Shown here piece by piece: positions 10,991 through 19,778 of a stretch of 64,000 nucleotides of DNA. Within the stretch, counting starts at the first letter, position 1, and each line of letters opens with the position of its first letter. The notes below the pieces were generated by a model. That model made no database searches and had not been told where the DNA came from. It saw only the letters and a program-made list of their open reading frames with translations. Position numbers and translations under genes: made by a program. Source of the DNA: JANQOH01 sp965200095 (GTDB lineage: Bacteria > Pseudomonadota > Alphaproteobacteria > UBA7887); the NCBI GenBank assembly GCA_965200095.1, contig OZ241350.1:2914001-2978000 (forward strand), in the 5' to 3' direction.

Positions 10991-11022
10991 GGTTTTCCCC
11001 CGCTGTTTCCCGCGCCGCGACT

Positions 11023-12312
11023 TTACAGCGATTCGATGCGGATCAAGCGCGGCGCGCCGGCGACGGCGTCGAGCCTCGCGATATCGGCGAGCGCCGCCCG
11101 CATCGCCGCCTCCTCGACGGCGTGAGTGGTCATGACCACGGGCACGACGCCGCCGGCGTCGCGCCCGCGCTGGACCAGCGATTCCATCGACACCGAACGG
11201 TCGCGCAGACAGGCGGCGATGTCGGCGATGACGCCGGGCCGGTCGCTGACCGCGAGGCGCACATAATAGGCGCCGCGGCGCCGTTCGATGGGGATGGCGG
11301 GCGCGGTCTCGAGCGCCGCCGCGGGGACCGAAAAGGCGGGCAGGCGAAGGCCGCGCGCGTGGTCGAGGAGGTCGGCGACGACCGCGGAAGCGGTGGGGCC
11401 GGCCCCGGCGCCGGGACCTTCGCAGACGGTCGCGCCGGCGCGGTCGCTTTCGATCGCCACGGCGTTGTCCGCGCCGTCCACCGCGGCGATGGGCAGCCCC
11501 CTGGGCGCCATGCAGGGATGCACGCGCTGCGACAGCCCGCCCGCGCGGCGTTCGGCGATGCCCAGAAGTTTGATTCGGTATCCGAGCTCTTCCGCCCAGA
11601 CGATGTCGACGGGTTCGACGGCGCGGACGCCTTCGACGAACACCGATTCGAAGTCGACGCGCGTTCCGAAAGCAAGGCTGGCGAGGATGGCGAGTTTGTG
11701 CGCCGCGTCGACGCCGTCGATGTCGAGCGCCGGGTCGGCCTCGGCGTAGCCCAGCGCCTGCGCCTCGGCGAGGGCGGCGTCGAAGGCGCGCCCGGTCTCG
11801 CGCATATCGGTGAGCACGAAATTGCAGGTGCCGTTGAGGATCCCGTAGATGCGCCCGATGCGGTTGGCGGCAAGGCCTTCGCGGAGCGCCTTGACGACGG
11901 GGACGCCGCCGGCGACCGCCGCCTCGAAACCCAGGCGCGCGCCGCTTTTCTCGGCCCGTTCCGCCAGGCTTGCGCCGTGCAGGGCGATGAGCGCCTTGTT
12001 GGCGGTCACCACGCCGAGGCCGCGCCCGAGGGCCTGCGAGACGAGATCGAGGGCGACTCCGTCCGCGCCGCCGATGGTCTCGACCGCGGCGTCGAGGTCC
12101 TGATGGGCGAGGGCGCGGGCGTCGTCGAACCAGGCCATGTCGTCGAGCGGAACGCCGCGGTCCCGGCTGCGGTCGCGCGCCGACACGGCCACGACATCGA
12201 GAGAGCGGCCGCAGCGCGCCGCCAGCAGATCGCGCCGATCGCGCAGCAGTTTTACGACAGCGGCGCCGACTGTGCCCAGCCCGGCGACGCCGATGCGGAA
12301 GGGGCGGGTCAC
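11023..12312 (-). CDS. hom: Homoserine dehydrogenase
   Basis: A 429-residue monofunctional enzyme reducing aspartate semialdehyde to homoserine for Thr and Met synthesis. The Rossmann motif GVAGLGTVG is at the N-terminus, the catalytic region reads GILNGTCNFVLT, and EADPALDIDGVDAAHK follows. The C-terminus is an ACT domain (VSDRPGVIADIAACLRDRSV), suggesting allosteric control by an amino acid such as threonine. The GTG start at 12312 overlaps the aminotransferase stop (GTGA); in-frame sequence further upstream is arginine-rich shadow sequence of the neighbouring gene. Confidence 0.95.
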   Translation of the reverse strand: MTRPFRIGVAGLGTVGAAVVKLLRDRRDLLAARCGRSLDVVAVSARDRSRDRGVPLDDMAWFDDARALAHQDLDAAVETIGGADGVALDLVSQALGRGLGVVTANKALIALHGASLAERAEKSGARLGFEAAVAGGVPVVKALREGLAANRIGRIYGILNGTCNFVLTDMRETGRAFDAALAEAQALGYAEADPALDIDGVDAAHKLAILASLAFGTRVDFESVFVEGVRAVEPVDIVWAEELGYRIKLLGIAERRAGGLSQRVHPCMAPRGLPIAAVDGADNAVAIESDRAGATVCEGPGAGAGPTASAVVADLLDHARGLRLPAFSVPAAALETAPAIPIERRRGAYYVRLAVSDRPGVIADIAACLRDRSVSMESLVQRGRDAGGVVPVVMTTHAVEEAAMRAALADIARLDAVAGAPRLIRIESL

Positions 12313-13571
12313 CGGGTCGCGCCGGCGGCGCGGCGGACGGACGCCGCCGGGGCGGGCGCGCGGCGGGCGAGAAACGCCTTGACGGCGCGCGCCGCCTGGC
12401 GGATGCGCTGGCGGTTTTCGACCAGCGCCAGGCGCACATAGCCTTCGCCCCAAGCGCCGAAACCGATGCCGGGCGCGACGGCGACGCCGGCTTCCGTCAG
12501 CAGCGTCTTCGCGAATTCCAGCGATCCGGCGGCCGCCCAGGCGGGGGGAATGGGCGCCCAGGCGAACATGGTCGCGCGCGGGCGCGGCACCTCCCAGCCG
12601 GCCTGGGCGAAACTCTCGACCAGGACGTCGCGGCGCTCGCGATAGCGGGCGCGAATCGTCTCCACGCAGTCCTGCGGTCCATTGAGCGCGGCGGCCGCGG
12701 CGACCTGGATGGGCGTGAAGGCGCCGTAGTCGAGATAGGACTTGATGCGCGCCAGCGCGGCGACGAGGCGGCGGTTGCCGGCGGCGAAGCCGATGCGCCA
12801 GCCGGGCATGGAATAGGTCTTGCTGAGCGAGGTGAACTCCACCGCCACATCGGCGGCGCCGGGCGCCTCGAGGATCGACGGCGGCGGTTCGGCCTCGAAA
12901 TAAATCTCGGCATAGGCGAGATCGGACAGGATCCAGATGCCGCGCGCCCGGGCGAAGGCGACGATATCTTCGTAGAAGCCGCGGTCGACGGTTTCCGCCG
13001 TGGGGTTGTTGGGAAAGTTCAGCACCATGGCGCGGGGCCGGGACGGGCTGCGCGCCGCGGCGCGCTCGAGCTCGGCCAGATAGTCCACCCCGGGCCCGCA
13101 GCGCGCATGGACGACCTCGGCGCCGGCGATCGCGAAACCGTAAGGGTGGATGGGATAGCTCGGATTGGGCGCGAGAACGACATCGCCGGGAACGGCGATC
13201 GCCGAAGCAAGGTTGGCGAGGCCTTCCTTGGAGCCGAGGGTGGCGACAATTTCCGTTTCCGGGTCCAGGGAGACGCCGAAACGGCGCCGGTAGTAAGCGG
13301 CCATGGCGCGGCGCAGACCGGGGATGCCGCGCGAGGTGGAATAGCGGTGGGTGCGCGGCTTGCGCACCGTCTCTATCAGTTTGTCGACGATATGCGGCGG
13401 GGTGGGCTGGTCGGGGTTGCCCATGCCGAAGTCGATCACGTCGCGCCCGGCGGCGCGGGCGCGGCTCTTCATTTCGTCGACAGCGGCGAACACATAAGGG
13501 GGGAGGCGCTCAATGCGTTCGAAACGGGCGTCCATGGGGACGTCCGCCGGACCCGGGGGCGCGCTCTTCAT
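12309..13571 (-). CDS. PLP aminotransferase, AlaC / LL-diaminopimelate aminotransferase-like
   Basis: A 420-residue fold type I class I/II aminotransferase. FGMGNPDQPTPPHI is near the N-terminus, VLNFPNNPTA is the substrate/PLP region, and the Schiff-base lysine lies in SLSKTYSMPGWRIG. A C-terminal Arg in YVRLALVEN contacts the substrate carboxylate. This subgroup, usually located directly upstream of hom in alphaproteobacteria, is annotated either as LL-DAP aminotransferase or as glutamate-pyruvate aminotransferase AlaC; the sequence alone does not decide. Translational coupling to hom suggests a role in Asp/Ala-family amino acid metabolism. Confidence 0.9.
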   Translation of the reverse strand: MKSAPPGPADVPMDARFERIERLPPYVFAAVDEMKSRARAAGRDVIDFGMGNPDQPTPPHIVDKLIETVRKPRTHRYSTSRGIPGLRRAMAAYYRRRFGVSLDPETEIVATLGSKEGLANLASAIAVPGDVVLAPNPSYPIHPYGFAIAGAEVVHARCGPGVDYLAELERAAARSPSRPRAMVLNFPNNPTAETVDRGFYEDIVAFARARGIWILSDLAYAEIYFEAEPPPSILEAPGAADVAVEFTSLSKTYSMPGWRIGFAAGNRRLVAALARIKSYLDYGAFTPIQVAAAAALNGPQDCVETIRARYRERRDVLVESFAQAGWEVPRPRATMFAWAPIPPAWAAAGSLEFAKTLLTEAGVAVAPGIGFGAWGEGYVRLALVENRQRIRQAARAVKAFLARRAPAPAASVRRAAGATR

Positions 13572-13595
13572 CCGCTCATCCGCGCAGGCGCCCCT

Positions 13596-14402
13596 TCAAC
13601 CGTCGCCGGGAGCGATGAAATAGACATCGGCCCGCCGGTTGGCCGCCTCGCCGAGGGGCGTGGCGTTGGACCAGGCGGGGTCGTGGTCGGACCGCGACTT
13701 GAACTCGATGCGACTTCTCGGCACGCCGAGTCGGGCGAGCTCGTCGGCGACCGCTCGGGCGCGGTCCAGCGCGGCGCGAAAGTTTGCGAGTTTCGCCCGG
13801 GCGCTTGCGCCGTCGCCGGCGCGCCTGGATGCGTGCCCGACGACGAGGAGGGCGGCGTCATGGGCGCGCTGGGCATCGGCGACGCGCCGCAGGACCGCCC
13901 GGTCGCCGTCCTCGAGAGCGGCGGAGCCGTGGGCGAAATAGATGACGGCGGCGTGTTCGGCTTCGCCGGGGCGCAGCGTCCGGGCGGCGTTCGCGGCGAA
14001 TCTCGACACCGGCGTGCTCAAATCGGGCGCTTCGCCGGCCGCAAGTTGCTCCATGGCGCGCCGGCGGATTTCCGGCGGCGTGACATCCGGCGGATCGCCG
14101 GGCACCGAACCGACGGGTGGATAATCGCTTTCGGCGCCGGGGATGGGCCGGGCGCGCTCGGCGGCGAGGCGCTCGGCCAGAGCCGGGTCGATCGGCGGTC
14201 CGGAATCGGCGAACCAGTCGAACGGGTCCAGCGCGTCCAGCACCCGCGAACTGTCGAAGGTCGCGATACGGCGGTCGGAGCAGGCGGCGAGCATCACGGC
14301 CGCGAGCAGCGCACAGGCGACGCCCGGCCATGGACGCGATTTCCGGGGACGCAATTTCCGGCGCGCTTGCCGGACGGCGCCCTGCGTTGTAGGACTCTTC
14401 AT
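13596..14402 (-). CDS. OmpA-family lipoprotein
   Basis: A 268-residue envelope protein. A signal sequence ends in a lipobox (MLAAC) near residue 40, so it is probably lipidated. The middle is Pro-rich and likely disordered. The C-terminal half (from about residue 155, VIYFAHGSAALEDGD) is an OmpA-like peptidoglycan-binding domain ending in RIEFKSRSDH and NRRADVYF. ATG 14402 is chosen over the upstream in-frame ATG because it places the lipobox about 40 residues from the start. It is divergent from phaC across a 114-base gap. Confidence 0.85.
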   Translation of the reverse strand: MKSPTTQGAVRQARRKLRPRKSRPWPGVACALLAAVMLAACSDRRIATFDSSRVLDALDPFDWFADSGPPIDPALAERLAAERARPIPGAESDYPPVGSVPGDPPDVTPPEIRRRAMEQLAAGEAPDLSTPVSRFAANAARTLRPGEAEHAAVIYFAHGSAALEDGDRAVLRRVADAQRAHDAALLVVGHASRRAGDGASARAKLANFRAALDRARAVADELARLGVPRSRIEFKSRSDHDPAWSNATPLGEAANRRADVYFIAPGDG

Positions 14403-14516
14403 GCTGCGTCGATGCCCCGGCCCCGCCGTGTCGCCCGCCCGACCCCTATAGCAGAAGGGCGCGCGCAAGCAAACGCGCCGCCCCGGTCTTTACGGCAATT
14501 GCGAGAAGGACGGAAC

Positions 14517-16301
14517 GTGACCCGCAACACGACCATGCCCGACCCGGCGGAGATCGCCGAAAGGTGGACGCGCATTGCCGAACGGGGCCAGGCGGCGACG
14601 GCCGCCTTCCTCCGCCGGCAGGGGAAGGAAGCGCCCGAGAATGTTTTCGATCCGCTCAATGCGACGGGCGCGTTCCTGTCGCTGACGAAGCGGGCGCTGG
14701 CGGCGCCGGAGACGCTGGCGCGGGCGCAGGCGGAGTTGTGGCGCGACCATGCGGAATTGTGGCGGCGGTCCGCCGAACGCATGCTGGGGGGCGCGCCGGC
14801 GCCGATCGCGGAGCCGGAACGGGGCGACCGCCGCTTCCGCGACCCGGCCTGGCGCGAGGTGGCGGCGTTCGATTTCATGAAGCAGTCCTATCTGCTCACC
14901 GCCGGATGGTTGCAGAGGACCGTCGCCGGCATGGACGGTCTGGACGCCGAGGCGGCGCGCAAGGTCGCCTTCTACACGCGCCAGTTCGTGGACGCGATGG
15001 CGCCGACGAATTTCGCCGCCACCAACCCCGAGGTCCTGCGCAGGACGTTCGAGACGGGCGGCGAAAACCTGGTCCGGGGGCTGGAGAACCTTCTCTCCGA
15101 CATCGAGCGCGGCGAGGGCGCGCTCAAGATCTCGATGACCGATATGGACGCCTTCGAGGTCGGGCGCGACCTGGCGGCGACTCCGGGCCAGGTGGTCTTC
15201 AGAACCGACATGATGGAGTTGATCCAGTATTCGCCGGCGACCGAAACGACGCATGCGCGCCCGCTTCTCGTCATGCCGCCGTGGATAAACAAGTATTACA
15301 TCCTGGACCTGAGGCCGGAGAATTCCTTCGTGCGCTGGGCGGTGGAGCGCGGCTACACGGTGTTCATGATCTCGTGGGTCAATCCCGACGAACGCCACGC
15401 CGGGAAGACGTTCGACGACTACATGCTGGAAGGGCCGGCGGCGGCGCTCGACGCGATCGAGGCGGCGACGGGAGAGCGGGAGGTCGTCGCGGCGTCGCTG
15501 TGCCTCGGCGGCACGCTTCTCGCCTGCACGCTGGGCTGGCTGGCGGCGCGGGGCGACGAGCGCATCCGCTCGGCGACCTTCATGAACAGCCTGGCCGACT
15601 TCTCCGAACCCGGCGATCTCGGCGTGTTCATCGACGAGGAACAGATCGCGGCGCTGGAGGCGCGCATGGACGCCCAGGGCGGTTATCTGGACGCCGAAGC
15701 GATGTCCACGACCTTCAACATGCTGCGGGCGAACGACCTGATCTGGTCCTTCGTGGTGCACAACTACCTTCTCGGCAACGACCCGCTTCCCTTTGATCTG
15801 CTTTACTGGAACGCCGATTCGACGCGGATGCCGGCGCAGATGCACTCTTTTTACCTGCGCAACATGTATCGCGAGAACCGGCTGGCGCGGGGCGATCTGG
15901 GCTTGGCGGGAGAGTCGATCGATCTGTCGCGGGTGACGGTCCCGATCTATCTGCTGGCGTCGCAGGAAGACCACATCGCGCCGTGGCGCTCGGTCTACGC
16001 TTCGACGCGGCTTTACGGCGGGCCCGTGCGTTTCGTGCTCGCGGGGTCGGGGCATGTCGCCGGCGTGACGAGTTCGCCGCAGACGGCGAAATATCCCTAC
16101 CGCACCGCCGCTTCCCTGTCGGAGTCGCCGGAATCGTGGCTCGAGGCGACGCATGCGCAGGACGGTTCGTGGTGGCTAGACTGGGACGAATGGCAGCGCC
16201 CGCTTGTCGGGGAGTCGGTTCCGGCGCGCGCGCCGGGCGACGGCGGGCTGTCGGCGCTCGAGCCTGCGCCGGGGTCCTACGTCCGCGCGCGGTCCGGCTG
16301 A
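14517..16301 (+). CDS. phaC: Class I poly(3-hydroxyalkanoate) synthase
   Basis: A 594-residue polymerase of (R)-3-hydroxyacyl-CoA acting at PHA granules. The lipase-like box ASLCLGG carries catalytic C329. The PhaC N-terminal domain (FDFMKQSYLLT) precedes the alpha/beta-hydrolase core with PPWINKYYILDL, SWVNPD and the late ASQEDHIAPW and GSGHVAGV segments carrying the catalytic Asp and His. GTG 14517 is preferred because AAGGA stands six bases upstream; an ATG at 14535 is possible. Length is normal for class I enzymes. An SDR gene follows by nine bases, and a phasin gene lies upstream at 2158. Confidence 0.96.
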   Translation: MTRNTTMPDPAEIAERWTRIAERGQAATAAFLRRQGKEAPENVFDPLNATGAFLSLTKRALAAPETLARAQAELWRDHAELWRRSAERMLGGAPAPIAEPERGDRRFRDPAWREVAAFDFMKQSYLLTAGWLQRTVAGMDGLDAEAARKVAFYTRQFVDAMAPTNFAATNPEVLRRTFETGGENLVRGLENLLSDIERGEGALKISMTDMDAFEVGRDLAATPGQVVFRTDMMELIQYSPATETTHARPLLVMPPWINKYYILDLRPENSFVRWAVERGYTVFMISWVNPDERHAGKTFDDYMLEGPAAALDAIEAATGEREVVAASLCLGGTLLACTLGWLAARGDERIRSATFMNSLADFSEPGDLGVFIDEEQIAALEARMDAQGGYLDAEAMSTTFNMLRANDLIWSFVVHNYLLGNDPLPFDLLYWNADSTRMPAQMHSFYLRNMYRENRLARGDLGLAGESIDLSRVTVPIYLLASQEDHIAPWRSVYASTRLYGGPVRFVLAGSGHVAGVTSSPQTAKYPYRTAASLSESPESWLEATHAQDGSWWLDWDEWQRPLVGESVPARAPGDGGLSALEPAPGSYVRARSG

Positions 16302-16309
16302 CCGGCGCC

Positions 16310-17059
16310 GTGGCGTTACGCGAAAACCGTCGCAAGACGCTGGTGCTGACGGGCGCGAGCCGCGGCATCGGGCACGCGACCGTCAAGCGTTTTTCGTCCG
16401 CCGGCTGGCGGGTAATTACGTGTTCGCGCCAGCCCTTTCCCGAAAATTGTCCGTGGGAGGCGGGGCCCGAAGACCATCTGCGTATCGACCTCGGCGACGC
16501 GGCGACGCTCGACGACAATATCGTGGCGTTGCGCAAAATGTTGCGCGGCGGGCCGCTCGACGCCCTCGTTAACAATGCCGGCGTCTCGCCGAAGGGGCCG
16601 AACGGGGGCCGCCTCGACAGCCTGTCCACCGATATGGATGACTGGCACAGCGTGTTCGGCGTGAATTTCTTCGCGCCTATCCGGCTGGCGCGGGGCCTGT
16701 TCCACGAATTGCAGGCGGCGTCGGGCGCGGTGGTCAATGTGACGTCGATCGCCGGGGGGCGGGTTCATCCGTTCGCGGGGACGGCCTATGCGACGTCGAA
16801 GGCCGCGCTGGCGGCGCTGACCCGCGAGATGGCGGCGGATTTCGGAAAGCACGGCATCCGCGTCAACGCCATCGCGCCGGGCGAGATCGACACCGGCATC
16901 CTTTCGCCGGGGACGGCCGAGCAGTTGCTGCCGGAAATCCCCATGGCGCGCCTCGGCGCGCCGGAGGAAGTCGCCAAGACAATCTATTTCCTGTGCACGG
17001 AACAGTCGAGCTACGTCAACGGCGCGGAGATCCACATCAACGGCGGCGAGCACGTTTGA
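16310..17059 (+). CDS. SDR family oxidoreductase
   Basis: A 249-residue classical short-chain dehydrogenase. The NAD(P) motif is TGASRGIG near the N-terminus, followed by NNAG. The catalytic Ser/Tyr/Lys lie in VTSIAGG and YATSK, and the PG motif is IAPGEIDTGI. It follows phaC by nine bases, so a role in supplying or processing hydroxyacyl precursors is possible, but it lacks close resemblance to the usual PhaB and the substrate is unknown. GTG 16310 is the first usable start after phaC and gives the normal length. Confidence 0.85.
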   Translation: MALRENRRKTLVLTGASRGIGHATVKRFSSAGWRVITCSRQPFPENCPWEAGPEDHLRIDLGDAATLDDNIVALRKMLRGGPLDALVNNAGVSPKGPNGGRLDSLSTDMDDWHSVFGVNFFAPIRLARGLFHELQAASGAVVNVTSIAGGRVHPFAGTAYATSKAALAALTREMAADFGKHGIRVNAIAPGEIDTGILSPGTAEQLLPEIPMARLGAPEEVAKTIYFLCTEQSSYVNGAEIHINGGEHV

Positions 17060-17129
17060 GCCGGCGGCGCCCGATCCCCCGCCGCGCGCCGGAGAGCGGG
17101 AAGGGGGGCGACGGCGATCCTGAAATCGT

Positions 17130-17789
17130 CCTTGAGTTCGATTATTCGACGGCTCCGGGGGTGGCGCTGAGGCAACGGCGGCTCTGGCGTTGCTCAGGCG
17201 TCTCTCGCTCAGGGGCGCGGTTGCGACCGGCGATGCGGCGTTTTGCCGGCGCGCCCTGTGCGAGGCTGTCCGCGACGGGGGCGATGACTGTTCGTTCGCT
17301 GTCAAGGCGAACCGGCCGGGTTTGCTGTCCGACATCGAATATACCGAGACCGTCGAGAAGGGGCATGGCCGCATCGAGGTGCGCCGTCTTGCGCTGTCGC
17401 GCGAGGTTGCGTCCCATCTGCAATGGCCGGGCGCGGCCCGGGTTTGTCGCATCGAGCGGACCCGCGAGCGCGCCGGCAAGACCGGCCGCGCGGTCTCCCG
17501 GGCCGTGACCGGCCTTCCCCGCGCCCGCGCCGGCCCCGAAGACCTGCTCGCCCTCGTCCGCCGGCGCCGGGGCATCGGGAACCAGCTCCACTATCGGCGC
17601 GATGTCGCCTTGCGCGAAGACGCCAGCCGTATCCGCGCCGGCAACGCGCCGCAGGCGCTGGCGGCGTTGCGGAACACCATGCTGCGGCTCGTGCATTCCC
17701 TTCCGGGTTCCCTTGCCGCCATCCGCGAAGCCTTCGCCGAAGACCGCCCCCACGCCATCGCACCGCAAAATACGGGGTTCTTTGAATTG
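17130..17789 (+). pseudogene. ISAs1-family-like transposase remnant, copy A
   Basis: The frame reads LLRRLSLRGAVATGDAAFC and FAVKANRPGLLSDIE, then jumps to EKGHGRIEVRRLALSREV, CRIERTRERAGKTG, LALVRRRRGIGNQLHYRRDV and LAALRNTMLRL. This is the C-terminal two thirds of an ISAs1-type transposase with an internal deletion between SDIE and the EKGHGR motif and without its N-terminus. There is no intact start. The 3' part (17443-17789) is nearly identical to copy B at 22883-23119 in the same orientation. It cuts the HEPN-like gene fragment that begins at once downstream. Confidence 0.82.
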
Positions 17790-17791
17790 CC

Positions 17792-17995
17792 TTGCCTCTA
17801 TTCGTCGACTGGATTGAAACCAGCTGCGAGTTACGGTACGAATTCCCGGACGACGAACCGTTCTGCGACTGGTCGCACCTTGACCGCTATGCGCGCCGAG
17901 GGCATTTTCAGTCAAGCGAGTTCCAGGCGCATCGCAACGCTGCGGAATGGATTTACCGCATGATCAAGCGGCATATTCAGGGCTTCGGGGCATGA
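17792..17995 (+). pseudogene. C-terminal fragment of a HEPN-like protein (decayed copy 1)
   Basis: About 50 codons resemble the C-terminus of the intact HEPN-like protein at 19362-19778: FCDWSHLDRYARRGHF here against FENWSINDRYANRRHF there, including the RX5H motif and a following HR. The 5' part has been replaced by the ISAs1 remnant. Its TGA overlaps the start of the next (frameshifted) ATPase gene as ATGA, exactly as the intact pair is arranged. This shows that the two-gene unit was duplicated in tandem before decay. Confidence 0.65.
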
Positions 17996-19325
17996 GCGAT
18001 AATTTCATCTCTTTCGACGACACCCGGAAACGGGTCGTCGAGGCGCTGAAAGGCGCCGAAATACCGGTCGATCGCCTGTATCTGGTGCGGAACATGTTCG
18101 GCAGGGTCCGCATATCGGCACCGGAGCGCTTCGAGGAGGATAAAGCCTGCCGGAAAGCGTCGGAGGCCCTCGCCCTCCGGGTCGGCGAGGCTGCGGGCCC
18201 CATGGACATCCGCCCGACCGGACGGGCGTGCTGTTCGTCCCCGACGATTTGCTGAGGACGCTCGACAACCGCGTCGAAGCCGTCGCCGAAGTCAACGGGG
18301 CGTATTGGGCGGAGCGTCCGGTCACCGGCAGAGGCTGGTGGACCGTCGGCGACCCGCCCCGGAAGGGGAACGCGAAACGCTGGACCTTGTTCTCGGTCAA
18401 GGGCGGCGTCGGACGCGGCGCCACGGCCGCGGTTCTCGCCCGCCATCTGGCGCGCGGGGGCGAGCGGGTTCTGGTCGTCGATCCCGATCTGGAGTCGCCG
18501 GCCCTGTCCTCGGCAATGCTGGAACCGCGTGCGCGGCCCGATTTCGGCGTCGCCGACTGGTTCGTGGAAGATCTGGTGGGCCAGGGCGACCGGGTAATTG
18601 AGAGCATGACAGCGGCGCCGGCATGGGCTGACGATGTCGACGGCGCCGCCGCCGCCGCCGTCGCTCCCGCCCACGGCCGCGACTCCGGCGAATACCTCGC
18701 CAAACTCGGGCGCGTCCATATGGAGAACGCAAAAGAGCCTTGGGCCGCACGCCTGGAGCGCTTGCTGACGGCCCTGGAGGCCCGCCTCGAACCCACCGTG
18801 GTCCTGCTCGACAGCCGCTTCGGTCTGCACGACATCGCCGCGGCGGCTGTCACCGATGTCGCCGCCGACGTTCTCTTGTTCGCCGACGGATCGGAAGCGG
18901 GTTGGACCGATTACGGTCTTCTTTTCCGCCACTGGCGCGAATGCAGATTGGCGACCTCGATGCGCCAACGCCTGTCCTTCGTTTCGGCTCTGACCCCGCC
19001 GAAAAACACGGCTGCATATCTGGGCCGGTTCAGCAAAAGAACACGGAGATTGTTCCGCAAGCGCCTGTCCGAAGCGCCGGATTCCCCTACGGAATCGAAC
19101 GGCGGTTTTTCGTCCAACGCGCAGGAGGGCGACGGCTCCCGCGACCCGACGCCCATATTCTGGCACGAGGATCTCGCCGCCGGGGCGTCGTTGCGCAACC
19201 CGGGCGAAACCGCTGTGGAGATGGCCTACCGGGGCTTCTTCAACCGTTTCGCCTCGCTGGCGAGCGCCCGCGGAGAGGAGCCCACGCACCCGCCGGCGCC
19301 GGACGCGCATCCGAAAAACGCCTGA
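17992..19325 (+). pseudogene. KGGVGR-type ParA/MinD-like ATPase, frameshifted copy 1
   Basis: The first frame (from ATG 17992, MSDNFISFDDTRKRVVEAL) matches the N-terminus of the intact paralogue at 19775 but ends at TGA about 18255. The rest continues in another frame from about 18220 (GVLFVPDDLLRTLDNR) to 19325. Aligning the two copies places an indel of one base around 18195-18225. The P-loop reads KGGVGRGATAA, having lost the Ser/Thr pair of the intact KGGVGRSTTAA, which would weaken nucleotide binding even if the frame were restored. Programmed frameshifting cannot be excluded, but no slippery run is seen. Confidence 0.75.
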
Positions 19326-19361
19326 CTGGCGCAAACCCCCGAACCCGACCATAATGCGCCC

Positions 19362-19778
19362 ATGATCCACCTTGTCGACGACTTCGCCGACGCCCACGGG
19401 CGACACTGGGAGGATGCAGAATTGCTTTTCGGCCGGAAACGTTGGGCCAACGCCGACCACCTCTACGGTCTCAGCGCCGAATGTGGGTTGAAGGCGGTGA
19501 TGAAGGGGCTCGGGATGCGAGTCGATGCGCAGGGTAGGCCCAAGAAACGGCAGCACACCAAACATGGGGACCAGCTATGGCAAGCGTACGGAAATTTCGT
19601 TAAAGGCCGCCGCAAACGGAACTATATTCTGGCCGGCGCTCCCTTCGAAAATTGGTCGATCAATGACCGTTATGCAAACCGGCGCCACTTCGCGAAGTCG
19701 CGGGTTGCACCGCATCGCCACGCGACCTTACGGGTGCGTGACTTGATCCAACGAGCACGACAGGACGGTGTGTTATGA
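19362..19778 (+). CDS. HEPN-like small protein (RX5H), first gene of a three-gene module
   Basis: A 138-residue basic, helical protein without signal or membrane segments. The front half (HGRHWEDAELLF, RWANADHLYGLSAECGLKAVM) has the look of HEPN four-helix proteins. The motif R103-YANRR-H109 is an RX5H, within the RX4-6H pattern that forms the RNase active site of catalytic HEPN domains. It is conserved in the truncated upstream copy. The stop overlaps the start of the next ATPase gene (ATGA at 19775). No good ribosome-binding site precedes ATG 19362. By family analogy it may be an RNA-cleaving or nucleotide-transferring effector held in check by the ATPases; that role is inference. Confidence 0.65.
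   Translation: MIHLVDDFADAHGRHWEDAELLFGRKRWANADHLYGLSAECGLKAVMKGLGMRVDAQGRPKKRQHTKHGDQLWQAYGNFVKGRRKRNYILAGAPFENWSINDRYANRRHFAKSRVAPHRHATLRVRDLIQRARQDGVL

Noticed and set aside
17992..18255. Programmed frameshift in ATPase copy 1
   Set aside because: No slippery sequence or stimulatory structure was recognised, the P-loop is also degraded and the neighbouring gene is truncated, so decay is the simpler explanation.
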